Positions 1 through 6,133 of a stretch of 20,199 nucleotides of DNA are shown piece by piece. Position 1 is the first letter of the stretch. Each line of letters starts with the position of its first letter. The notes under the pieces are model-generated. The model did no database searches and was not told the origin of the DNA. It saw only the letters and a program-made list of their open reading frames with translations. The DNA is from CAZWEJ01 sp964632435 (GTDB lineage Bacteria > Patescibacteriota > Saccharimonadia > UBA4664 > SCTI01), in NCBI GenBank assembly GCA_964632435.1, contig CAZWEJ010000010.1:1-20199 (forward strand), read 5' to 3'. The position numbers were made by a program, and so were the translations under genes.

Positions 1-55
1 GAGCAGCTGCCTCTTAAGCAGCGTGTCCTGGGTTCGAGTCCCAGATGGCCCTCCA
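1..55 (+). tRNA. tRNA-Lys(CTT), 5'-truncated by the window edge
   Basis: The 3' part of a tRNA is visible. The anticodon stem GCTGC/GCAGC (6-10/18-22) encloses the loop CTCTTAA with anticodon CTT (13-15), reading AAG lysine codons. The T-arm is CTGGG-TTCGAGT-CCCAG (28-44). The 3' acceptor half ATGGCCC (45-51) is followed by discriminator T52 and an encoded CCA (53-55). The acceptor 5' half and most of the D-arm lie before position 1. Confidence 0.95.
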
Positions 56-64
56 GCAATTATA

Positions 65-93
65 TTGAGAATACACATTTATTATGGTATAGT
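65..93 (+). promoter_or_regulatory. Sigma-70-type promoter for the 154 gene
   Basis: The -35 box TTGAGA (65-70) is separated by exactly 17 nt from the -10 box TATAGT (88-93), which also has an extended TGG (85-87). The expected transcription start is near 100, leaving a leader of about 54 nt. That leader contains a hairpin, GCAGTG (108-113) pairing with CACTGC (125-130), followed by an A-run. It does not look like a terminator on this strand. Confidence 0.6.
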
Positions 94-153
94 ATGCCAA
101 TCTCTGCGCAGTGTGTGTAGAGCGCACTGCAAAAACCGCTACAAAGGTGGCAT

Positions 154-918
154 ATGTATATTCTGGTGCCGATAAGCATCAAAATCGAGGGTGAGCTCAA
201 GGGCAACCTAGACCCTGATTTCACCAAGGTTGAACAAATCAAAGGTCTTGCAAAGGAGCTTGGCCTAAACTGTGAACTTGAAATGGGAACTCCAAAAATT
301 GAGGGTGTTGATGGGTCATCGATTGCTTTCCCGGAGGACGCACCTGCGCCTGAGGTAACTACAATAGATGGAATCGATGAGGTAATTGCAGTCCTTAGCG
401 CCCATCGCTACATTCCGGCGGTTCAACAGGAGTTGAAAGCGGCGATTGGAGAAGCGGACCATGCTTGGGTGAGAGATCATCTTGGTTATTTCGCACACCT
501 CGAGCCGAAGTATCGTGACGCCATCATGGCATCTTGGAATCCCCTTGGGCCGAATAGACCTAAGCGCAAAGATGCCGCCAAGGTTCTTGGCGTATCTGTA
601 TCTGTAATGAACAATCGTTCACAGGATGCCTTCAGGCAGGTAGTAAAGGATCTTGAGAAGAAGAGGAATGAGTATATCTCTCGGTTGACCCCCCAGAGTG
701 TCATTAGTGAGTCTGTTGCTGTACTCGATTTCTCTGTTGATAAACGTGTCAAGATTCGACAGGCAGGCATTAAAACGGTTGGCGACCTTGCCGAACTAAC
801 CTTCATCCAATTCGTGGCTAAAATGGGAGAGGATAGGAATATTCGCAACAGCAGAGAGTATTACGAGAGGCAGCTCATGAGGTGGGGGTTGAGGTTCAAG
901 GACGAAGACCCTTCATGA
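154..918 (+). CDS. Sigma-region-4-like / RNAP alpha-CTD-like DNA-binding protein
   Basis: A 254-aa soluble protein. Residues about 113-168 resemble a sigma-70 region 4 type helix-turn-helix (a HLEPKYRDAIM stretch, then KRKDAAKVLGVS and an RSQDAFRQVVKDL recognition-helix-like segment). Residues about 187-250 resemble the helix-hairpin-helix of the RNA polymerase alpha C-terminal domain: a VLDFSVDKRVKIRQ helix, AGIKTVGDL (204-212) and the final LMRWGL. Residues 1-75 are acidic and unrecognised. The ATG follows AAAGGTGG (143-150), a usable if close Shine-Dalgarno site. A monocistronic unit is likely, with a good promoter at 65-93 and a terminator at 924-964. By family knowledge such domains contact DNA or polymerase, so a transcription-associated role is inferred. 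The domain assignments come from eye-level similarity and could be wrong for the N-terminal half. Confidence 0.7.
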   Translation: MYILVPISIKIEGELKGNLDPDFTKVEQIKGLAKELGLNCELEMGTPKIEGVDGSSIAFPEDAPAPEVTTIDGIDEVIAVLSAHRYIPAVQQELKAAIGEADHAWVRDHLGYFAHLEPKYRDAIMASWNPLGPNRPKRKDAAKVLGVSVSVMNNRSQDAFRQVVKDLEKKRNEYISRLTPQSVISESVAVLDFSVDKRVKIRQAGIKTVGDLAELTFIQFVAKMGEDRNIRNSREYYERQLMRWGLRFKDEDPS

Positions 919-923
919 TTCGC

Positions 924-964
924 TTAAGGGGCTAGGGCATAAACCTTGGCCCCTTAAAATTTTG
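924..964 (+). terminator. Intrinsic terminator after the 154 gene
   Basis: A perfect 9-bp stem, TTAAGGGGC (924-932) with GCCCCTTAA (949-957), is followed by AATTTTG. It ends two bases before the -10 box of the next gene. Confidence 0.75.
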
Positions 965-965
965 A

Positions 966-971
966 TATAAT
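966..971 (+). promoter_or_regulatory. -10 box of a probable leaderless gene (978)
   Basis: A perfect TATAAT (966-971) lies 6 nt before the ATG at 978, so transcription would start at or next to the start codon. No Shine-Dalgarno site fits between them. No convincing -35 is seen at 16-18 nt. Confidence 0.55.
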
Positions 972-977
972 CCTGTC

Positions 978-1385
978 ATGATCAACTACTTTTACGCATT
1001 TATTTCCTCACTAGTTGCCATGACCGTTATCGATGCACTTTGGCTCGGGATGGTAGCTCCTAGATTTTATAAGCAGCACATCGGCTTTCTACTAGCAGAT
1101 AAGCCTAATTGGTTGGCTGCGGCTGCTTATTATGTGATTTTCGTGATTGGAATTACGGTATTTGTCGTTTACCCAGGGTGGCAGAATGCTGAAAGTTTGG
1201 TAAAAATTGGCATTCTGGGAGCGCTTTTTGGTCTGGTAGCTTATGCCACATACGATCTCACTAACTTAGCAACCATAAAAGGTTGGCCGCCGATTGTAAC
1301 AATCGTTGATCTTGCATGGGGAGCTTTCTTATCCTCTACAGTTTCGGTTTTGGCTGTCTCTCTTCTAAAGGCACTTATTAAATAA
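978..1385 (+). CDS. DUF2177 family membrane protein
   Basis: A 135-aa integral membrane protein with about four hydrophobic helices (roughly 2-25, 44-64, 74-96 and 107-131). The family signature is visible: an N-terminal IDALWLG motif, the APRFYKQHIG segment, central YATYDLTNLATIKGWP, and TIVDLAWGAFLS near the C-terminus. These match DUF2177, a small family of unknown function; the length is normal. The gene begins right after a terminator and a TATAAT box, with no room for a Shine-Dalgarno site, so a leaderless mRNA is likely. The next gene starts 48 nt downstream with its own -10-like box. The function is unknown. Confidence 0.85.
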   Translation: MINYFYAFISSLVAMTVIDALWLGMVAPRFYKQHIGFLLADKPNWLAAAAYYVIFVIGITVFVVYPGWQNAESLVKIGILGALFGLVAYATYDLTNLATIKGWPPIVTIVDLAWGAFLSSTVSVLAVSLLKALIK

Positions 1386-1421
1386 CAAAGGGGTTGCCAT
1401 ACTTTTTAAGTTTTGGTCTTG

Positions 1422-1427
1422 TAGAAT
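1422..1427 (+). promoter_or_regulatory. -10-like box directly before the 1434 gene
   Basis: TAGAAT (1422-1427) is followed by exactly 6 nt and the ATG at 1434, the same geometry as at 966-978. TTGCCA (1394-1399) is a possible -35, but the 22-nt spacing is too long to be convincing. No Shine-Dalgarno site precedes the ATG. Confidence 0.4.
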
Positions 1428-1433
1428 GCATTT

Positions 1434-1784
1434 ATGACAAACCATCGTGTATACAAAATGAGTTTTGCTAGCGTTTATCCTCATTACATCGCCAAAGCGG
1501 AAAGGAAGGGGAGGACAAAAGCGGAGGTAGACGAAATAATATGTTGGTTAACTGGTTACGATAGTGCGGGCCTCAATCGCCAAATTGACGAAAAGATTAA
1601 TTTTGAAGATTTCTTCGAGAATGCCCCAAGCCTCAACCCCAATCGAAAGCTAATTTCCGGTGTTATCTGCGGGGTTAGAGTTGAGGATATCAAGGAGCCC
1701 TTAATGCAAGAGATACGCTATATGGATAAGCTGATCGATGAGCTGGCAAAGGGGAAGTCAATGGAGAAGATCCTGCGGAAGTAG
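1434..1784 (+). CDS. DUF2200 family protein
   Basis: A 116-aa soluble protein matching the DUF2200 pattern: N-terminal VYKMSFASVYPHYIAKAERKGRT, then EVDEIICWLTGYD, a FEDFFENAPSLNPNR segment, the hydrophobic ISGVICGVRVEDI, and a C-terminal helix ending IRYMDKLIDELAKGKSMEKIL. Full length for the family. The biochemical role is unknown; such proteins occur sporadically across bacteria. The ATG has no visible Shine-Dalgarno site and sits 6 nt after a -10-like box, so a leaderless start is plausible. No hairpin terminator is seen before the next promoter at about 1822. Confidence 0.88.
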   Translation: MTNHRVYKMSFASVYPHYIAKAERKGRTKAEVDEIICWLTGYDSAGLNRQIDEKINFEDFFENAPSLNPNRKLISGVICGVRVEDIKEPLMQEIRYMDKLIDELAKGKSMEKILRK

Positions 1785-1821
1785 ATGTATTAATTGCTTG
1801 AATAATAGTTATGATATTTTC

Positions 1822-1830
1822 TGCTATACT
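1822..1830 (+). promoter_or_regulatory. Extended -10 promoter for the 1857 gene
   Basis: TGC-TATACT (1822-1830) is an extended -10 element. Transcription would start near 1837. The short leader contains GGAG (1847-1850), which sets the start codon at 1857. Confidence 0.55.
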
Positions 1831-1856
1831 AAGTTTGAAAAGTATTGGAGAAAAAA

Positions 1857-2225
1857 ATGGCAACTCAAAAGAACAGTGACTCAAAGTCATTATTCCTAAA
1901 AGTATCAAAAGCATTAACTTACGTCGTATACGGATACATGATTCTAGCTGTAGTATTTCTTTCGCTAGGTTTTATTCTGCTTCTGTTCGGAGCTAACCAG
2001 TCTGTTCCGTTTACTGAGTTCGTATACAAGGTAGCTGCCGAATTCTTGCAGCCATTTAGGGGTATATTCCCAGTTAGAGAAGTTGGGGAGACGGGCTACT
2101 TTAGCGCATCGGCACTGTTTGCAATTGTTGTTTACATGCTGCTTGCTCTTTCGGTCAACTCTTTGATCACCTATATCACTTCAAAGATGATCAAGCATCA
2201 GGCAGAGCTCGATAGACTAGCGTAA
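1857..2225 (+). CDS. YggT-like small membrane protein
   Basis: A 122-aa protein starting at the ATG at 1857, chosen because GGAG (1847-1850) lies 6 nt upstream; the in-frame TTG at 1845 overlaps that site. It has two hydrophobic helices, about residues 21-44 and 86-111. Between them, a stretch reading LQPFRGIFPVREV followed by a helix beginning SASALFAIV recalls the YggT family pattern, in which a terminal PFR-x-x-P segment is followed by a membrane helix. Only one such repeat is present. YggT proteins are membrane proteins of poorly defined role in cell-envelope or osmotic functions. The match is by eye and weak; an unrelated two-TM protein is possible. A strong terminator (2241-2276) closes the transcript. 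Confidence 0.6.
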   Translation: MATQKNSDSKSLFLKVSKALTYVVYGYMILAVVFLSLGFILLLFGANQSVPFTEFVYKVAAEFLQPFRGIFPVREVGETGYFSASALFAIVVYMLLALSVNSLITYITSKMIKHQAELDRLA

Positions 2226-2240
2226 AAGAAAATCTCATAC

Positions 2241-2276
2241 AAAATGGCAGTACTCTGTAGGCTGCCATTTTTGTTA
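2241..2276 (+). terminator. Intrinsic terminator after the 1857 gene
   Basis: A 10-bp stem, AAAATGGCAG (2241-2250) with CTGCCATTTT (2262-2271), has an 11-nt loop and runs into TTGTTA. Its U-tract overlaps the extended -10 of the next gene. Confidence 0.85.
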
Positions 2277-2280
2277 CAAT
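2272..2280 (+). promoter_or_regulatory. Extended -10 promoter of the potassium-channel gene
   Basis: TGT-TACAAT (2272-2280) is an extended -10 element. It lies 7 nt before the ATG at 2288, predicting a leaderless or nearly leaderless mRNA. It is embedded in the U-tract of the preceding terminator. Confidence 0.55.
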
Positions 2281-2287
2281 AATTCTT

Positions 2288-2629
2288 ATGAGTAGTAGCT
2301 CAATTGAACAAATCCGAAGAGAATGGATGGAGACCCGCAGGCAGCTTATTGTTACAGGGCTTATTGCCATTGGAATTCTGACCATGGGGGCAACCTATTT
2401 CCATTTTGAACAGAATTTATCTTGGGTTGATTCGTTTTATTTTTGTACTGTGACTCTAACGACAGTAGGCTATGGGGACATCACTCCCGAATCAAATGAG
2501 GCGAAGATATTCATTATGATCTACATCCTTTCCGGTATTGGAGTTATTGCCTCGTTTGCGAATCTGATAATCAAGAATAGTGCGCTTAGAAGAGAATACA
2601 AGCGGGCTAGACGCAACAATAAAATGTAA
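2288..2629 (+). CDS. Two-TM potassium channel (Ion_trans_2 type)
   Basis: A 113-aa protein with the minimal potassium-channel layout: a basic, probably cytoplasmic N-terminus (1-18), TM1 (about 20-38), a pore helix (about 46-58), the selectivity filter T59-V-G-Y-G-D64, and TM2 (about 73-96), ending in a basic tail. TVGYGD is the canonical K+ filter. The family forms tetramers in the cytoplasmic membrane. No RCK/TrkA-N regulatory domain follows, so gating by a cytosolic ligand is not evident. The gene looks leaderless and is followed after 3 nt by the glucanase gene, suggesting one transcript. Confidence 0.93.
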   Translation: MSSSSIEQIRREWMETRRQLIVTGLIAIGILTMGATYFHFEQNLSWVDSFYFCTVTLTTVGYGDITPESNEAKIFIMIYILSGIGVIASFANLIIKNSALRREYKRARRNNKM

Positions 2630-2632
2630 CAA

Positions 2633-3619
2633 GTGGGCGCAAAACTAAAATCATCAAAAAAACCCCTCTTTGCTTTTATACTTCTTCTCGCCATAGCTTC
2701 CGCAATAGCGGGCATCAATATAATCAGAATTAGTTCTGCTGCAAACCCAAATCTTAGGGGTGATATCAATTCCGATAATGTCGTGAACATGACGGACTTG
2801 TCATTGTTGCTAACTGCTTATGGAACGAACAATTCGAATGTTGATTTAGATGGCAATTCAATTGTAGATATCTTTGATTTGAGTATATTACTGAGCAACT
2901 TCTCAAAAACATACTCGCCCACAAATCCAACGCCCGTAGGGATAGCCGGGAACTGGACTCTCAAGTTTTCTGACGACTTTAATGGATCGACATTAGATAC
3001 AAGCAAATGGGTTCCGAGTTGGTTCGGGGGAACAACAAATATAACTAAGCCGGTCAACGATACCTACGAAGAAAGTTGTTACGATCCGGCAAACGTTACT
3101 GTTAATGGTGGGGTTGTTAATATTGCAGCTCAAACAAGATCATGTAGGGCTACAAACAACAAAACATATAATTACGCATCCGGGATAATCAATAGTTACG
3201 GTAAGTACACATTTACATACGGTGTAATGGAGGCGCGAGTTTGGATTCCTCCAGGTTCCGGGACCGGTCAAAACTGGCCTGCATTTTGGACCAATGGCGA
3301 AAATTGGCCAGTTGACGGGGAGATTGACGTAATGGAGGTGCTCGGGGGAAAGCTTTGTTATCACTTTCATTATTCTAATGGAGCTCCAGGGGGATGTGCA
3401 TCGACAACAGCCACTGCGGGATGGCACGTTCTTAGTGCTAATTGGCAGCCAGGTTCGATATCGTATTACTACGACGGTGTAAAAGTAGGACAAATTACCG
3501 AGGGAGTCACGGCGTCTCCAATGTACCTAATACTTAATTTTGGGCTGTCAAACCAAATTTCTCCACCAATAGTTACACCTTCAAATATGCAGGTGGACTA
3601 CGTTAGAGTCTGGCAATAG
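2633..3619 (+). CDS. Secreted GH16 endo-beta-glucanase-like hydrolase with N-terminal dockerin-like pair
   Basis: A 328-aa protein. Residues 1-36 form a signal peptide or anchor (basic N-terminus, then FAFILLLAIASAIAG). Residues 42-90 carry two dockerin type I-like calcium loops: D44-I-N-S-D-N with D55, and D71-L-D-G-N with D82, each followed by an LSxLLxxY/F helix. Residues about 106-328 are a GH16 beta-sandwich with the catalytic signature E230-I-D-V-M-E235 (ExDxxE; nucleophile E230, acid/base E235). WPAFWT before it and VDYVRVWQ at the C-terminus are also typical of GH16. The family cleaves beta-1,3 or beta-1,3-1,4 glucans and some galactans; the exact substrate cannot be read here. The GTG start has no Shine-Dalgarno site and lies 3 nt after the channel gene, so translational coupling is likely. 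The dockerin pair is N-terminal, which is less common than C-terminal. No cohesin is visible. Confidence 0.92.
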   Translation: MGAKLKSSKKPLFAFILLLAIASAIAGINIIRISSAANPNLRGDINSDNVVNMTDLSLLLTAYGTNNSNVDLDGNSIVDIFDLSILLSNFSKTYSPTNPTPVGIAGNWTLKFSDDFNGSTLDTSKWVPSWFGGTTNITKPVNDTYEESCYDPANVTVNGGVVNIAAQTRSCRATNNKTYNYASGIINSYGKYTFTYGVMEARVWIPPGSGTGQNWPAFWTNGENWPVDGEIDVMEVLGGKLCYHFHYSNGAPGGCASTTATAGWHVLSANWQPGSISYYYDGVKVGQITEGVTASPMYLILNFGLSNQISPPIVTPSNMQVDYVRVWQ

Positions 3620-3620
3620 C

Positions 3621-3806
3621 TTAGCGAGTAATAAAGCTCAATATGTCGTAGACGAAGAATGCAGGCCAGACGAGAGCCTTAAGAATACCTAATATCCCAG
3701 TCCAAAAACTATCTGCTTGCTGGATATAAAATACTAATGCGCCAATAAGTCCTAGACCATAAAATGCGTCACCGGTACCGCCACCGCTACTATACTTTTT
3801 TGCCAT
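3621..3806 (-). CDS. Small conserved membrane protein
   Basis: A 61-aa protein starting MAKKYSSGGG, followed by two hydrophobic segments (about 15-31 and 36-58) containing GLGLIGALVFYIQ and LGILKALVWPAFFVYD. Proteins with this pattern (glycine-rich start, GLIGA-YYIQ, KALVWPAF) are, as I recall, widespread small hypothetical proteins; no function is known to me. The start is well supported: GGAG lies 7 nt before the ATG, behind a TATAAT box (3830-3835). Its stop codon is one base from the stop of the convergent glucanase gene, with no terminator between them. Confidence 0.8.
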   Translation of the reverse strand: MAKKYSSGGGTGDAFYGLGLIGALVFYIQQADSFWTGILGILKALVWPAFFVYDILSFITR

Positions 3807-3822
3807 TTCAAATCTCCTCTTA

Positions 3823-3837
3823 TGCTTTAATTATACT
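3823..3837. promoter_or_regulatory. Divergent -10 region between the small membrane gene and the LOV gene
   Basis: On the minus strand, TATAAT (3830-3835) serves the gene starting at 3806, with a possible -35 TTGGCA 19 nt upstream. On the plus strand, the extended TGC-TTTAAT (3823-3831) or TATACT (3832-3837) could serve the LOV gene at 3882. The two elements overlap. Confidence 0.45.
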
Positions 3838-3881
3838 CCTGAGAGTTTGCGTAGTGCCAAATTTTTTGAGATCTTCTAAAT

Positions 3882-4436
3882 ATGGGTAATAAAAGCAAGT
3901 CTTCAAAGCCCAAGCGCGAGCAGATGTTAGCTAGTCGTGGGAGGGCAATTGAGTACTCCAGCCAAGGGGTAGTAATTACTGATGCTAGAAAGCCCCATAA
4001 CCCGATAATTGACGTTAATCCGGCTTTCGAAGTCCTCACCGGGTACAGTAAGGATGAGATTCTTGGAAAGAGCTGTAGCTTTTTGCAGGGCGATGATAAA
4101 AATCAAAAATCTATTGATGACCTGCGTGGTGCGATTTCAAGTGAAAAGCACATTCGCGTTGAACTTAGGAATTATCGAAAAGACGGAACTATGTTTTGGA
4201 ATGAGCTGACGATTTCGCCGGTTTATGACAGCGATGGTGAGTTAATCAATTTTGTGGGAATTCAGCAAGATATATCAGATCGAAAACTTGCCATGCAGGC
4301 TTTGGAAGAAGCTAATGTTGAACTCGAGTCGCTCAATCAGGCACTTAAAGTCCAATCACAAAATCAGAAAACAATTGATGAGAGGATAAACGACCTACTA
4401 AAGCAGTCTGGCTTTGGAAGAGACATTGGGGTATAA
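3882..4436 (+). CDS. Short LOV-domain blue-light photoreceptor with C-terminal coiled coil
   Basis: A 184-aa soluble protein. Residues about 24-134 form a PAS/LOV domain and residues about 135-178 a helical, probably coiled-coil tail. The LOV signature GKSCSFLQ (62-69) contains C65, the residue that in LOV proteins forms the photo-adduct with FMN. Other flavin contacts are in place: N46 (DVNPAF), Q69, N97 (RNYRKDG), N107 (FWNELT) and Q128 (FVGIQQD). The Arg that usually follows the Cys and contacts the FMN phosphate is Ser66, an unusual change. There is no kinase, HTH or GGDEF output, so it is a short-LOV type that would act through dimerisation or partner binding. The downstream DedA gene is convergent with zero intergenic bases. 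No strong Shine-Dalgarno site precedes the ATG. The LOV call is strong; photochemistry is inferred. Confidence 0.9.
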   Translation: MGNKSKSSKPKREQMLASRGRAIEYSSQGVVITDARKPHNPIIDVNPAFEVLTGYSKDEILGKSCSFLQGDDKNQKSIDDLRGAISSEKHIRVELRNYRKDGTMFWNELTISPVYDSDGELINFVGIQQDISDRKLAMQALEEANVELESLNQALKVQSQNQKTIDERINDLLKQSGFGRDIGV

Positions 4437-5042
4437 CTACATCTTTTGAATGTAGTTTGATAGCTTTTCTAGCTGCCTTCTGACAACAGGAATGTTAATT
4501 GCGATGGCAATGATTACAGCAACAACGACTATATAGTACTCAATATTAGGTATCGATTGACCGATATAGTAGCCCAGGAATACTGCGGAAAAGCTCCAGA
4601 TAATGCCTCCGATTATATTGAGGACGGAAAATAACCCTATTCTCATGCGAGTAAGCCCAGCGACTATGGGTGCAATCGTGTGTACAACGGGAACAAATCT
4701 ACCCACCACAAGCGTTACTTTGCCGTGCCGGTCGTAAAATTTTTCGGCTTGAGTAATGTGCTCTGGCTGTAATTGCTTAATCCTGGGCGAGTGAAAAATT
4801 CTGCGCCCATATGTTTTACCAGAGTAGTAGCCCGCAAAGTAACCGCTTATCGCTGCAGACACTCCAACCGCTAAGACAATGGGTAAACTAAGCCTTCCGG
4901 TTGCTGCAAATGCCCCCGCCGCGAACATCAATGTGAACCCGGGCAAGGGAAGAACTAACCCAATGATTATTCCAGATTCAATAAATACACTTACAAATAT
5001 GCCGATGTACCCAACTGATTGAAGAAGTTGATCGGCTCCCAT
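4437..5042 (-). CDS. DedA family (VTT domain) membrane protein
   Basis: A 201-aa polytopic membrane protein with DedA features: an N-terminal re-entrant region FIESGIIIGLVLPLPG (E22; PLPG 32-35), a SGYFAGYYSGKTYGR segment (66-80), the amphipathic FYDRHG (102-107), and the signature VGRFVPVVHTIAPIVAGL with R115, followed by C-terminal helices. DedA/VTT proteins are known or proposed lipid transporters or scramblases (undecaprenyl phosphate, phosphatidylethanolamine). The ATG overlaps the stop of the receiver gene by one base (TAATG), implying translational coupling. The operon order is plsC, receiver, DedA, so the protein sits next to phospholipid acylation. The usual PGE motif reads PGF here. 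Confidence 0.9.
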   Translation of the reverse strand: MGADQLLQSVGYIGIFVSVFIESGIIIGLVLPLPGFTLMFAAGAFAATGRLSLPIVLAVGVSAAISGYFAGYYSGKTYGRRIFHSPRIKQLQPEHITQAEKFYDRHGKVTLVVGRFVPVVHTIAPIVAGLTRMRIGLFSVLNIIGGIIWSFSAVFLGYYIGQSIPNIEYYIVVVAVIIAIAINIPVVRRQLEKLSNYIQKM

Positions 5043-5410
5043 TATTCGGCAATTAGCTCTCTAACGGTTTGAGCAACCTTAACGGGTGTTGTTTCCATCT
5101 TTATAAAAATACCGGCAACCGGAAAAGGTTTTGCCATATCTCTTGCAGTTTCGTAAGGAAGGTTTGTAAGGATAACTACCGATTTTGGTAAGATATCTTT
5201 TTGAGTCGCAATTTGAAGAACCTCAATCCCATCCATATCTGGCATCATGATGTCTAATAGCGCAACATGGGGATTGTGTGTATCAAGTAGCTTGAGTCCT
5301 TCTTCTCCGTTTGTGGCGGTTATGACCTTAAACCCCTCGGATTCGAGCTTTATCCTGTAGAGCTCGCGAATTGCCTCTTCGTCTTCTATTACTGCAATTA
5401 TGTGTGACAT
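5042..5410 (-). CDS. Stand-alone response regulator receiver domain (CheY-like)
   Basis: A 122-aa single REC domain. The acidic pair E9-D10, phospho-acceptor D53 (in ALLDIMMPDMDG), T82 (ILTN) and K104 (IFIKM) are all present, so it should be phosphorylated. It has no DNA-binding or enzymatic output domain. It is the middle gene of a plsC-REC-DedA operon: a GGGGA element lies just before the ATG, 17 nt after the plsC stop, and it overlaps DedA by one base. A cognate kinase could be either histidine kinase at 7890-11465 on the other arm of the locus. A signalling-adaptor role is inferred. Confidence 0.93.
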   Translation of the reverse strand: MSHIIAVIEDEEAIRELYRIKLESEGFKVITATNGEEGLKLLDTHNPHVALLDIMMPDMDGIEVLQIATQKDILPKSVVILTNLPYETARDMAKPFPVAGIFIKMETTPVKVAQTVRELIAE

Positions 5411-5427
5411 ATTCCCCTGCCTTATTG

Positions 5428-6087
5428 TTACGGAAGTCTATATATATGATCCATTATATCTTGTGCCGACATATCTCTTGCATCAATTGCGGCATCTATA
5501 CTTACCGTGCAGGTTCTTCGCCCGCTACTCTTCTTGTACCACATAATCTTTGCAGGTATAACCATTACGTTTTCCATTTTTGCTAGAACTGTGACGCCAC
5601 TCTTTGGTTCTTTTTCCCCCGGTAATGTTCTAGTACCTTCAGGGTAAATGAGTACGGTATGACCTATTTTCAGTAGTCTCTCCGCGGCATCCAACCCGAA
5701 TATATGGTTATGGATAGGTTTTGCAGGGAATGAGCCGCAGAATATAAGGAATACTCGAAAAGGTAAGTAAGTGAAGTATTTATGCAGAGTCATAAACCTA
5801 AATGGAGATTCTTTCACCAGGAAGTTTAGCGGTAAGCATGCAAGAATCATGAAGTGGTCGAAAGCGCTTTGGTGATTAGATGCAATTACAAAAGTTTTTG
5901 TATGGTCTGGCTTTAACTGCGGGCTTACGTATTTTCTTTTGACTGTAAAATACGCAATTAGTTTAACCGGTGGCGCCCAAATAAATAATTGCAGGAATCG
6001 GAGTATTAACCCGAATATATGGGTATCAAGTACGGGGAAACCCGTAGAAGTTTTACTATTTGTTGAAGTTTGGATTTTTTCTGGCAT
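5428..6087 (-). CDS. PlsC-type 1-acylglycerol-3-phosphate acyltransferase (LPLAT family)
   Basis: A 219-aa protein. A hydrophobic stretch (about 24-48) suggests membrane association. Motif I is the HX4D box N71-H72-Q-S-A-F-D77. Motif III is Y148-P-E-G-T-R153. Motif II is degenerate (around FCGSFPAKP, 116-124). The family transfers an acyl chain to the 2-hydroxyl of lysophosphatidic acid at the inner membrane face. Relatives such as OlsA use lyso-ornithine lipid instead, so the acceptor is uncertain. It is the first gene of a three-gene minus-strand operon. TATAAT lies 8 nt before the ATG, so the mRNA may be leaderless. It is divergent from the FeeM-like N-acyltransferase, sharing one symmetric -10 element. 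Confidence 0.88.
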   Translation of the reverse strand: MPEKIQTSTNSKTSTGFPVLDTHIFGLILRFLQLFIWAPPVKLIAYFTVKRKYVSPQLKPDHTKTFVIASNHQSAFDHFMILACLPLNFLVKESPFRFMTLHKYFTYLPFRVFLIFCGSFPAKPIHNHIFGLDAAERLLKIGHTVLIYPEGTRTLPGEKEPKSGVTVLAKMENVMVIPAKIMWYKKSSGRRTCTVSIDAAIDARDMSAQDIMDHIYRLP

Positions 6088-6095
6088 CGATATGT

Positions 6096-6103
6096 ATTAT
6101 AAT
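6096..6103. promoter_or_regulatory. Symmetric bidirectional -10 element
   Basis: ATTATAAT is its own reverse complement. It supplies TATAAT on the plus strand (6098-6103) for the 6134 gene and TATAAT on the minus strand (6101-6096) for the 6087 gene. One element could therefore drive both arms. No good -35 is seen on either side. Confidence 0.55.
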
Positions 6104-6133
6104 CCAAGATAACCATAAGAAGAAAAACAAAAA

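Noticed and set aside
101..153. Riboswitch in the leader of the 154 gene
   Set aside because: Only one short hairpin (108-130) is present in about 54 nt and no known aptamer pattern or switching terminator fits.
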